From an uncultured Bermanella sp. (GTDB lineage Bacteria > Pseudomonadota > Gammaproteobacteria > Pseudomonadales > Oceanobacteraceae): DNA of 11,136 nt. A program made the translations under genes and the position numbers. Each line of letters opens with the position of its first letter. The stretch's first letter is position 1. Shown piece by piece: positions 1-7,468 of the stretch. The notes beneath the pieces were generated by a model. The model did not search any database. It was given only the letters and a program-made list of their open reading frames with translations, and was not told the origin of the DNA. The DNA lies in the NCBI GenBank assembly GCA_913054445.1, contig CAJXIK010000037.1, forward strand, positions 1 through 11,136, in the 5' to 3' direction.

Positions 1-351
1 TTGGCTGGCCACGGCGATGGAGCTGAGCAGGGTTTCCATGGCCCCCGGCAGGGTGCTGAGTTCGGCCTCGATGTCGTGCCGCTCGTCTTTTAGTTTGCCG
101 TCAATGTCTATGCACAGCTGATACAGTTGGCTGGCGGCCAAGTTGCCAGAGACGCCCTTGAGGGCGTGGTTGATCTCGTAAACGGCCTTCCAATCCTGCT
201 CGGCGGCGGCGGCCAACAGGCGCTTTACGTCTTGTGGGTGAGCGTCTGCAAACATGTCTAGCAGGCGCAGATACAGCTTCTTTTTGCCCCCAAGTTGATT
301 TAGTGCCTGTTTTATATCCAAACCAGGTAGTTCACTGGGCCAGTCTGCCAC
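1..351 (-). CDS. Hpt (histidine phosphotransfer) domain protein, N-terminal part
   Basis: Reading leftward from a GTG start gives 117 residues with no stop, so the C-terminus lies outside the window. Residues 8-110 look like an Hpt four-helix domain: an opening LPGLDIKQALNQLGG segment, the helix KKLYLRLLDMF, and the phospho-acceptor signature HALKGVSGNLAA with the acceptor at His62. Hpt domains carry phosphoryl groups between response-regulator receivers in multistep phosphorelays in the cytoplasm; the partner kinase and regulator are not visible here. The start is well defined: an in-frame TGA lies five codons upstream (364-366), AAAGGAG sits six bases before GTG, and the next Met is residue 33, inside the domain. 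It is therefore a free-standing Hpt protein or one with an N-terminal Hpt domain, not the tail of a hybrid kinase. It is divergent from recC and probably functionally unrelated. Confidence 0.85.
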   Translation of the reverse strand, partial: MADWPSELPGLDIKQALNQLGGKKKLYLRLLDMFADAHPQDVKRLLAAAAEQDWKAVYEINHALKGVSGNLAASQLYQLCIDIDGKLKDERHDIEAELSTLPGAMETLLSSIAVASQ

Positions 352-357
352 GTTGAG

Positions 358-364
358 CTCCTTT
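358..364 (-). promoter_or_regulatory. Ribosome binding site of the Hpt gene
   Basis: Read on the minus strand this is AAAGGAG, a near-consensus Shine-Dalgarno sequence six bases before the GTG at 351-349. It decides the choice of a GTG start for this gene. Confidence 0.8.
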
Positions 365-372
365 CATTATTT

Positions 373-386
373 TTACAATTCTGTAA
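373..386. promoter_or_regulatory. Inverted repeat TTACA-N4-TGTAA, possible operator
   Basis: A perfect 5+5 inverted repeat with a four-base centre lies just upstream of the Hpt ribosome binding site, in an AT-rich patch where a promoter for that gene would be expected. The size and symmetry suit a dimeric repressor, but I cannot assign it to a regulator family. No convincing -35/-10 pair could be set around it. Confidence 0.25.
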
Positions 387-533
387 GTCATCGAGCCTGC
401 AAGTCGTCGCGCGGGGCAGAAAATAACCACTGGGTTAAGTTTGGCTCGGGGCGCAAGGAAGTCAAATGCTACAGTGGGGCAATTGCATAAAACATGCACA
501 AAGTTTAAGCGCTAGTGTCCGCCGCAATAAGCT

Positions 534-548
534 GGCCTTTTAAGGGCC
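534..548. repeat. Imperfect palindrome upstream of recC
   Basis: GGCCTTTTAAGGGCC is symmetric around its central T apart from one T/G pair. As RNA it could fold as a five-pair hairpin (one pair a G-U) with a UUUAA loop. It is followed by CCTGTTTTCT, then by TCTAAT (556-561), a possible -10 element with no matching -35. It may be an operator or simply chance; no promoter for recC can be assigned confidently in the 352-599 spacer. Confidence 0.25.
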
Positions 549-583
549 CCTGTTTTCTAATAGGCGGCCCTCTGTTTGTGGCT

Positions 584-594
584 AGGGTCACCCT
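584..594 (+). promoter_or_regulatory. Weak recC Shine-Dalgarno inside a small palindrome
   Basis: AGGGTCACCCT lies directly before the recC ATG at 600. AGGG is the only purine-rich element near the start and stands about 12 bases away, longer than usual. In RNA, AGGG can pair with CCCU across a UCA triloop, which would mask this ribosome binding site. This would fit low expression of recC, but the four-pair stem is weak and the regulatory role is an inference. Confidence 0.35.
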
Positions 595-599
595 TTACT

Positions 600-3500
600 A
601 TGTTTCATCTCTATCAGTCCAATAAAGTCGAGACCCTGTTCGCGCAGTTAGTGCGCTTGTTATTAGAGCAGGATGCCAGCCCGCTACAGACCCAGACCGT
701 GGTGGTGGAAAACCCGGGTCTGGCCCACTGGTTGAAGATGCAGCTGGCCAACAGCCTCGGCATCGCCGCCAACATCGAATTTCCCATGCCATCGCGCTTC
801 TTTTGGCAAACTCAGCGCACGGTATTGCCTGGGCTGGCGCAGGAGTCGGTCTATCAAAAAGACAACCTGCGCTGGTTGATCTTTACCTGCCTGCAAGATC
901 AACAGCTGTTGTCGCAGCCAGAGTTTCACCTGTTGCGCCATTACCTCGCCCAAGGGGAAGATAACGCCTCGGCCAAGAGCGTGCGCCAATATCGTCTGGC
1001 CATCACCATCGCCGATCTCTATGACCAATATTTGGTCTACCGCCCCGACTGGATAAACAACTGGGAGCATGAAAAATACGAGCTAGACGCTGAGCCGTTG
1101 GCCGACCAAAAGTGGCAGGGGCTGCTGTGGTTTGAGTTGCGGCGGCTCATCGCGGCAAAAAATCTGCCGCTGGCCCATCGGGCTAATATGCTCGATGACT
1201 TCTTAGAACACCTGCAACAGGGCCACACAAACCTGCCCCAACAGGTGATATTTTTCGGTTTCACGACCCTGCCCAAGCATCAGCTAGACAGCCTCTCGGT
1301 GCTCAGTCAGCACATGGAGGTACACCTGTTAACCCCCAACCCGTGTGAACATTACTGGGGGGATGTGCTGGACAACACCACGCAGGCCAAGTTGCGCCTC
1401 AAGGGCAAGTCGCTGTTGCTGGCCGAGGCGGGCAACGACCTGCTGGCATCCCTCGGGCGCATGGGGCAGGACTACCAAAGGTTGCTGCTCGATGTGCCGC
1501 ACATCCAAGAGCAGTCCCTGTTTCATCACGCACCCGGCGACGACCTGCTGTCGAGTATTCAGGGGCACATCTTACACCTACAGGGCGGCACCGATGCGCC
1601 TCAAGCCATAATAGCGGGCGATACCAGCTTGCAGGTGGTGGGCTGTCACAGCCCCATGCGCGAGGTGGAGGTGTTGCACGACCACCTGCTGAGCCTGTTG
1701 GATAAAGACCCGCAACTAAAGCCGCAAGATATCGTGGTGATGATTCCCGATGTGGCCGCCTACGCGCCCTTCATCGACGCGGTGTTTAACAGCCAAGTCA
1801 GCCAGCGCTTCATCGCCTATTCCATCTCGGACCGTCCCTTGCAGGCGGAGCACCCTTTGCTTAATGCTTTCTTGTTGTTGTTGCAGATGCCCAGCTCACG
1901 CATGGGTTTAAGCGAGGTGCTGGCCTTGCTGGAGATGCCTGCCATTTATAAACGTTACGGCCTTAAGGAATCGCAATTAAAACCCCTCAGTCGCTGGCTG
2001 GTCGAGGCCGGTGTGCGTTGGGGCTTTAATGAGCAGCACCGTGCGCAACAAGACTTACCCGGCTGGCAGGAAAACAGTTGGCTCTATGGCTTTCGGCGGT
2101 TGTTGATGGGTTACGGTGTGAACGCCCAAGCGCCGGTGCTGGGCATCGTGCCGGTGGCCAACGTGGAGGGCTTAGAGGCGGTGCTGTTGGGGCCGCTGAT
2201 GAAATTTGTAAACGACCTTCACCAGTTTGGCGAAGCCTGCCGCCGCGCCAGAAGCGGGCCGCAGTGGGGCTTATTTATTAACGACATGCTGGCCAATTTC
2301 TTCACAGTGGACGCCGCCGAGCAAGCGATCTTAGAGCACGTGCACTTAGCGCTCGAACACTGGAGCGGCAACCTGCAATTTGTGGATTATCAGGCTCCCA
2401 TAGAGTACGAGGTGCTGGTGGATGGCCTCCAGCAAGGCCTGCAAAAGAGTGGTGGCAGTCAGCACTTCATGGTGGGCAAGGTTAACTTTTGTACCCTGCT
2501 GCCCATGCGCAGCATTCCGTTTAAGGTGGTGGCAATTTTGGGCCTTAACGACCAAGATTACCCGCGCTCGGTGACCCCCAGCAGCCTAGATTTAATGCAT
2601 ACGCGTCGCCGTTTAGGGGATCGTAGCCGCCGCGACGAAGACCGTTATTTGTTCCTCGAGGCGATGCTCTCGGCGCGCCAATCCCTGTGGCTGAGTTACC
2701 GCAGCAAGAGCCAGCAAAATGATGAACCGCTCACTCCATCGGTGGTGCTGGCCGAGCTACTGGATTACATTCAGGCCAACTTCTGTGCTGCGCCAGCAGA
2801 TAGCCCTAGCCTGTTTACGCAGCACCCATTGCAGGCCTTCAACCAGCAATATTTTAGCCAGCATTCGCCCTTGTTTAGCTATAACCAAAATTGGCTGGCG
2901 GTACACGGCCCACGGTCTGCCGAGGGGGTGCAGCCGCTGGCTGTTCAGGAGCCGCTCGAGCCCACAGCAGAGCGTGAATTATTGCTCGAAGACCTCGTGC
3001 AATTTTACCTGCACCCGGCCAAGTATTACCTTAACAAGATGCTCAAGGTGAACCTGTTTTTTGACAGCGAGGTCGACGACGATGACGAGCCCTTCGCGCT
3101 GGATTTTTTACAGCAGTATCAGGTAAAACAACGTGCCATCCAGCACTTCTTAGAGGCAGGCCTAGTGGCCGACGAAGAGCATCACTTCACCGAGGGCCTC
3201 AACGCCTATGGCGAGATCGGTGAGCGCCAGTGGTCACAACTCAAGGCCACGCTCGCGCCGGTACTGCAATCTTGCCAACAATATATGCAGGACAAGATTC
3301 AGCAACCCCAAGAGATAAACCTGCACTTCGCCCCCCTAAATGTGCAGCTCATGGGCTGGCAAAAAGAGATCTACGCCCACAACCTAGTGAAGGTGGTGCC
3401 CAGTAAGTTAAAGGCCAAGAGCATCGTGCCCGCCCTGATCGAGCACGCGGCCCTGTGTGCCATGGATGCCACGGCCGTGGCGCGGGGCGCACTGTGTGTG

Positions 3501-3881
3501 GTCATCTGTCAGGATTACCTGCTGACCCTAAAAGCCATGAAACAAAGTGAGGCCAAACGCTATTTGCAGACGCTGTTGGAGCACTTCCAGCAGGGGCAAA
3601 TAACACCCTTGGCGATGCTGCCGCAAACCGCCTGGCAGTTGCAAAACCCGCTCCACCTGAAAGAGAAAAAAGGCGAGTGCATAGACAAACGCCAGAGCGA
3701 GGCCGAAAAAACCTTCTATGGCCTCAGCGGGCCGTATGGTCAGCCGGGTGAGCGCGAAGACCTCAACATACGTCGCTGCTTTAACCAGCTAGACGACATC
3801 CCCGCAGCCACGCAAGAACTCGCCACAGTGGTATATAAACCCTGGCTAGCACAGCAATTGATGACGGTAAGTAGCCTATGA
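600..3881 (+). CDS. recC: RecC, Chi-scanning subunit of exodeoxyribonuclease V (RecBCD)
   Basis: The 1093-residue product resembles E. coli RecC (1122 aa) end to end. RecC holds RecB and RecD together, splits the duplex and reads the Chi sequence on the 3' strand; its helicase- and nuclease-like folds are inactive, and no Walker A motif is seen here, as expected. Recognisable blocks are GIAANIEFPMP (54-64), ADLYDQYLVYRPDW (138-151), CHSPMREVEVLHD (349-361), LLPMRSIPFKVVAILGLND (633-651), GDRSRRDEDRYLFLEA (673-688) and the C-terminal nuclease-like part starting near LVQFYLHPAKYY (799-810). The start at 600 is chosen because MFHLYQSN aligns with the E. coli N-terminus MLRVYHSN; an in-frame TTG at 576 would add eight residues. 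Residues equivalent to E. coli Q38, T40 and Q44 differ (see findings). It opens the operon, and its stop overlaps the recB start by four bases (ATGA). There is no ptrA between recC and recB, unlike enterics. Confidence 0.97.
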   Translation: MFHLYQSNKVETLFAQLVRLLLEQDASPLQTQTVVVENPGLAHWLKMQLANSLGIAANIEFPMPSRFFWQTQRTVLPGLAQESVYQKDNLRWLIFTCLQDQQLLSQPEFHLLRHYLAQGEDNASAKSVRQYRLAITIADLYDQYLVYRPDWINNWEHEKYELDAEPLADQKWQGLLWFELRRLIAAKNLPLAHRANMLDDFLEHLQQGHTNLPQQVIFFGFTTLPKHQLDSLSVLSQHMEVHLLTPNPCEHYWGDVLDNTTQAKLRLKGKSLLLAEAGNDLLASLGRMGQDYQRLLLDVPHIQEQSLFHHAPGDDLLSSIQGHILHLQGGTDAPQAIIAGDTSLQVVGCHSPMREVEVLHDHLLSLLDKDPQLKPQDIVVMIPDVAAYAPFIDAVFNSQVSQRFIAYSISDRPLQAEHPLLNAFLLLLQMPSSRMGLSEVLALLEMPAIYKRYGLKESQLKPLSRWLVEAGVRWGFNEQHRAQQDLPGWQENSWLYGFRRLLMGYGVNAQAPVLGIVPVANVEGLEAVLLGPLMKFVNDLHQFGEACRRARSGPQWGLFINDMLANFFTVDAAEQAILEHVHLALEHWSGNLQFVDYQAPIEYEVLVDGLQQGLQKSGGSQHFMVGKVNFCTLLPMRSIPFKVVAILGLNDQDYPRSVTPSSLDLMHTRRRLGDRSRRDEDRYLFLEAMLSARQSLWLSYRSKSQQNDEPLTPSVVLAELLDYIQANFCAAPADSPSLFTQHPLQAFNQQYFSQHSPLFSYNQNWLAVHGPRSAEGVQPLAVQEPLEPTAERELLLEDLVQFYLHPAKYYLNKMLKVNLFFDSEVDDDDEPFALDFLQQYQVKQRAIQHFLEAGLVADEEHHFTEGLNAYGEIGERQWSQLKATLAPVLQSCQQYMQDKIQQPQEINLHFAPLNVQLMGWQKEIYAHNLVKVVPSKLKAKSIVPALIEHAALCAMDATAVARGALCVVICQDYLLTLKAMKQSEAKRYLQTLLEHFQQGQITPLAMLPQTAWQLQNPLHLKEKKGECIDKRQSEAEKTFYGLSGPYGQPGEREDLNIRRCFNQLDDIPAATQELATVVYKPWLAQQLMTVSSL

Positions 3882-6800
3882 AACCGCAACCACTCTATGT
3901 CGAGACCGTGCCGTTACACGGGGTGCGGCTCATCGAGGCCAGCGCCGGAACCGGCAAAACGTACACCATCACTAGCCTCTATGTGCGCTTAGTGTTGGGC
4001 CATGAATGCGTGCCCCTTAGCCCAGAAAAAATTCTGGTGGTGACCTTCACCCGCGCCGCCACCGAAGAGCTGCGTGACCGTATTCGCAAACGTCTCAAGC
4101 AGGCGCTGGCGGCTCTGCAAGGGGATGTTGAGCAAGATGGCTTAATTGCTCTCATCGTGACGCAGCTGGCGGATATTGATGAGGCCAAGCAGCGCCTCAA
4201 AGATGCCATGCAGGTCATGGACATGGCGGCGATTTACACTATTCATGGCTTCGCCCAGCGGCTGCTCAGGCAAAACGCCATGGAGTCCAGCGTCAGCGAT
4301 GATTTTGAATTGTCGCTAGATGAAGCCGAGCTAGTGCAGCAGGCGGTGAGAGATGTGTGGCGCAGCCAGGTCTACCCCGCGCAGGGCAGAAAGCTGAGTT
4401 TAATCTTACAAAATTGGCAGACCCCAGACGACTTACAGGCGCAGTTGGCGTCCCTGCTGCACAAGGATGTGGACTTTCACTTAGGGCCAGCCGCCGCCGA
4501 TTACGAACAGGCCAGTGCCGATTTTGAGCGAGCCCATGCGCGCCTAGCGCAACAATGGCAGACGCAGGGCGGTGCTTTTATCGAGCAGATTCGCAGCAAC
4601 CCCAAGGCCAACGGCAGCTTCACCCGCTACCTAGAGAGCCGCGTGCAAACCCTAGATCAGCTGTTGAGTCAGGCCGATAATATCAAGGTGAAAGATGCCA
4701 AGGTGCTGGCCTATTTCACCACTGAAGGCTTAAAAAAATCGGTGAAGAAAGGCGGCAGCGCCTGCGCTCACGAGCTAGTGCAGGCCTTCGATGACGGCTG
4801 GCAGCATTTTCAACAGTTGGCAGAGAGCCGCGTCTACGCCAGCAATCAGCTGCTAATAGCCTTGTTGCAAGCCACCCGTCAGCGCCTTAAACAGCTCAAG
4901 AACAGCCAAGGGATTTTGGCCCCCGATGATCTGCTGTCTTTATTGAACGAGGCCATAGCGGGGGCCACCGGCCCGCAGTTGCTAGAGCAAATTAGGGGCC
5001 AGTACCCGGTGGCCATGGTGGATGAATTTCAAGACACCGATGCCCTGCAGTACCGCGTCTTTGCGGCCATCTATCAAGACCCAGACAAGCAAAGCCCTGA
5101 GCCGCAAAAAAAGCTGGCCATGTTCATGATTGGCGATCCTAAGCAGGCCATCTATAAATTTCGCGGTGCCGACATATTCACCTACATACAGGCCAAGAGG
5201 GCGGTGGACGGGGCCTACAGCCTAGGCACAAACTATCGCTCCAGTGCGCACATGGTGGCGGCGGTGAACGGTTTATTTAGCCGCCATAAGCGACCCTTCA
5301 TTTACGACCAAGACATTCCGTTTGCCGCGGTGGAGGCCAAGGGCGATGCGGCGGCCTTGTATCTTCAGCAGCAACGCGCGCCGGCCCTCAGTTGGGTGCA
5401 AAGCGATGGCCTCGGCAAAACCAGCAAACTAGACATAGCTGCCGACTGTAGCGAGGGCAGCGCGCAACAAATTTGCCAGCTGCTAAATGACGCGCGCGCG
5501 GGTGAGGCGGTGCTCAAGGGTGGCACGGCAAGCCCGCGTTCCTTGTTGGCGCAAGATGTGGCGGTGCTGGTGCGCAGCGCCAAACAGGCCAAGTGGATTA
5601 AAGATGCCCTTAGTAAGCGCGGCATCGGCAGTGTTTACGTGGGCCGCGAGAGCATCTTTCAAACAGACCAAGCCATGGCCATGTTTGCTTTGTTGCAGGC
5701 CATACACATGGTGAGCGAGGCGCAGTTCAGAAATGCTATGGCCCACCCAGTGTGGTGTGTTTCTTTGCACAGCTTGCAGCAATTCATGGAGGATGAGGCA
5801 TTGTGGGAGCAGCAGCTCGAGCAGCTTTATGCCTGCCGCGAGTTATGGCAGCAAAAAGGGGTCATGGCCATGTTCATGCACTGGCTGCATCACCGTGATT
5901 TACCCGCCACTTGGCTCGCCCACGAACACATCGAGGGGGAGCGCTGCCTCACCAACTTCTTACACTTGGCCGAGCTGCTGCAAGATGCCAGCACCCAAGT
6001 GCAGGGCTTGCAGGGTTTAGTCAGCTGGTTGAGCCATAAAATTAGCATTCACTTGGGCCAACAGGATCAGCAGATGCTGCGCCTAGAAAGCGACGCGAAC
6101 CTCGTGCAAATTGTCACCATTCATAAATCCAAGGGCCTCGAATACCCAGTGGTGTTTCTGCCCTTCGCCTGGGACGGCAAGGAATCGAGCGACCCCTTAT
6201 TCTATGACACCGAGCAGGCTCGGCTAAGGTGCGACCTAGTGGGAGACTTCGCCGAACAGCGAGTCACCGAGGGCCTCGCAGAAGAGGTGCGCCTCTTATA
6301 TGTGGCCCTTACCCGCGCCTCGGCCAAGTGCTATGTGGCCATGCCAAAGGGCGTCAGCGATAAAAAATTAGAGAAGACCCTAAAGGCCAGCGCGCTCTAT
6401 CACGTGTTGGCGCAGGGCGAGCTCGCGGGCCTTAGCGCCGCCTTATTAACGCAAGCAGAGCAGCCGCACTACGCCAGCGTTTATCAGGTGTTGACCATGC
6501 CCAGCGAGCAGGGCAGCTTGAGCAAGTGCCCAGCGCCGCAAGATTTATCGGTGCGCCGCTTCAACGGCAACCTTAAACAGAATTGGTTCATGTCTAGTTT
6601 CTCATCGCTCATTCGCCATGTGCACGCGCCCATGAGTGCGCGCCTTAATCAGGATGAAGATGAGGCGCACGCCACGCAAGATATGCCGCCAGAGCAAACC
6701 CTAGGCGGCGCGTTCGCGTTTCCCCGTGGTGCCCACGCCGGTAATTTTTTACACACCTTACTGGAAGAAATAGACTTTAGTGAACTGCCGCCAGACCTAG

Positions 6801-7468
6801 AGCAGTTGATTGGCGAGCTGCTCAGCCGTTTCTCCATCGAGAGCCACTGGTTGGCGGTGATGAAGGACTGGCTCAACGACATTTTGCAAGCGCCGCTGCT
6901 GCCCTCCACAGCCACCGCCAACGGCCAACCAGAGCTGACCCTGCAAGCCCTCGGCGAGGATAAAAAGCTGGTGGAGATGGAATTTTATTTTCCGGTGAGC
7001 CGCCTGCGGGCCGCCGATTTTAACCACTTGTTGAATCGCTACCCGTGCCTAGAGGTGCCCACTAAGCCCACCGATTTTCGCCAATTAAGGGGCATGCTCA
7101 AGGGCTTCGTCGATTTAATTTTCGAGTGGCGGGGGCAGTACTTTATCTTAGATTATAAATCGAATTACCTCGGCGATGACCACGCGGCCTACCACCAAGT
7201 GGCCACCCACGAGGCCATGAGCGAGCACCGCTACGATGTGCAGCTGGTAATTTACACCCTAGCGCTGCATCGCCTGTTACAGCTGCGCATTGCCGATTAC
7301 GACTACGACGTTCACATGGGCGGCGCTTACTACTTATTTTTACGGGGCTTACAGGCCAACGACCAGCAGCATCATTATGGTCAGTATTTTCATAAGCCAG
7401 ATAAACAGCTCATCGAATCCCTAGATGCCCTCATTAAAGAAGAGCAGGTGGCCGCCCCCCATGCATAG
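3878..7468 (+). CDS. recB: RecB, 3'-5' helicase and nuclease subunit of RecBCD
   Basis: The 1196-residue product is close in length to E. coli RecB (1180 aa). The UvrD-like (SF1A) helicase motifs are complete: Walker A EASAGTGKTYT (20-30), motif Ia TFTRAATEELRDRI, Walker B VDEFQDTD (381-388), motif III GDPKQAIYKFRGAD (419-432), motif IV NYRSS (452-456), motif V IHKSKGLEYPVVF (748-760) and motif VI LLYVALTRA (806-814). After a linker around 870-945 comes the PD-(D/E)xK nuclease with His959 (GNFLH), Asp1079 (GFVDL), Asp1092 and Lys1094 (LDYKSN) and the QLVIYTLAL helix at 1122-1130, matching E. coli H956, D1067, D1080 and K1082. The enzyme should therefore unwind and degrade DNA ends and, after Chi, load RecA. 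It overlaps recC by four bases and recD by eight, so translation is probably coupled. No frameshift or missing catalytic residue is seen. Confidence 0.98.
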   Translation: MKPQPLYVETVPLHGVRLIEASAGTGKTYTITSLYVRLVLGHECVPLSPEKILVVTFTRAATEELRDRIRKRLKQALAALQGDVEQDGLIALIVTQLADIDEAKQRLKDAMQVMDMAAIYTIHGFAQRLLRQNAMESSVSDDFELSLDEAELVQQAVRDVWRSQVYPAQGRKLSLILQNWQTPDDLQAQLASLLHKDVDFHLGPAAADYEQASADFERAHARLAQQWQTQGGAFIEQIRSNPKANGSFTRYLESRVQTLDQLLSQADNIKVKDAKVLAYFTTEGLKKSVKKGGSACAHELVQAFDDGWQHFQQLAESRVYASNQLLIALLQATRQRLKQLKNSQGILAPDDLLSLLNEAIAGATGPQLLEQIRGQYPVAMVDEFQDTDALQYRVFAAIYQDPDKQSPEPQKKLAMFMIGDPKQAIYKFRGADIFTYIQAKRAVDGAYSLGTNYRSSAHMVAAVNGLFSRHKRPFIYDQDIPFAAVEAKGDAAALYLQQQRAPALSWVQSDGLGKTSKLDIAADCSEGSAQQICQLLNDARAGEAVLKGGTASPRSLLAQDVAVLVRSAKQAKWIKDALSKRGIGSVYVGRESIFQTDQAMAMFALLQAIHMVSEAQFRNAMAHPVWCVSLHSLQQFMEDEALWEQQLEQLYACRELWQQKGVMAMFMHWLHHRDLPATWLAHEHIEGERCLTNFLHLAELLQDASTQVQGLQGLVSWLSHKISIHLGQQDQQMLRLESDANLVQIVTIHKSKGLEYPVVFLPFAWDGKESSDPLFYDTEQARLRCDLVGDFAEQRVTEGLAEEVRLLYVALTRASAKCYVAMPKGVSDKKLEKTLKASALYHVLAQGELAGLSAALLTQAEQPHYASVYQVLTMPSEQGSLSKCPAPQDLSVRRFNGNLKQNWFMSSFSSLIRHVHAPMSARLNQDEDEAHATQDMPPEQTLGGAFAFPRGAHAGNFLHTLLEEIDFSELPPDLEQLIGELLSRFSIESHWLAVMKDWLNDILQAPLLPSTATANGQPELTLQALGEDKKLVEMEFYFPVSRLRAADFNHLLNRYPCLEVPTKPTDFRQLRGMLKGFVDLIFEWRGQYFILDYKSNYLGDDHAAYHQVATHEAMSEHRYDVQLVIYTLALHRLLQLRIADYDYDVHMGGAYYLFLRGLQANDQQHHYGQYFHKPDKQLIESLDALIKEEQVAAPHA
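7446..7451 (+). promoter_or_regulatory. Ribosome binding site of recD, inside the end of recB
   Basis: AGGTGG stands nine bases before the ATG at 7461. This supports the 7461 start over an in-frame ATG at 7425, which would add 12 residues (starting MPSLKKSRW) with no counterpart in E. coli RecD. Confidence 0.6.

Noticed and set aside
576..599. Alternative TTG start of recC adding eight residues
   Set aside because: The added residues (MWLGSPFT) have no counterpart in RecC, while MFHLYQSN at 600 aligns with the family N-terminus.
684..1070. Antisense open frame of 128 codons within recC
   Set aside because: It lies wholly opposite conserved recC sequence, with no recognisable domain or independent ribosome binding site.
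5491..5500. (CG)5 alternating run in recB, a possible Z-DNA or unstable tract
   Set aside because: Only ten bases long, in a weakly conserved coding part; too short to support a claim.
7425..7460. Alternative recD start 12 codons upstream
   Set aside because: It lies deeper inside recB, adds residues that do not align, and the start at 7461 has its own AGGTGG element.
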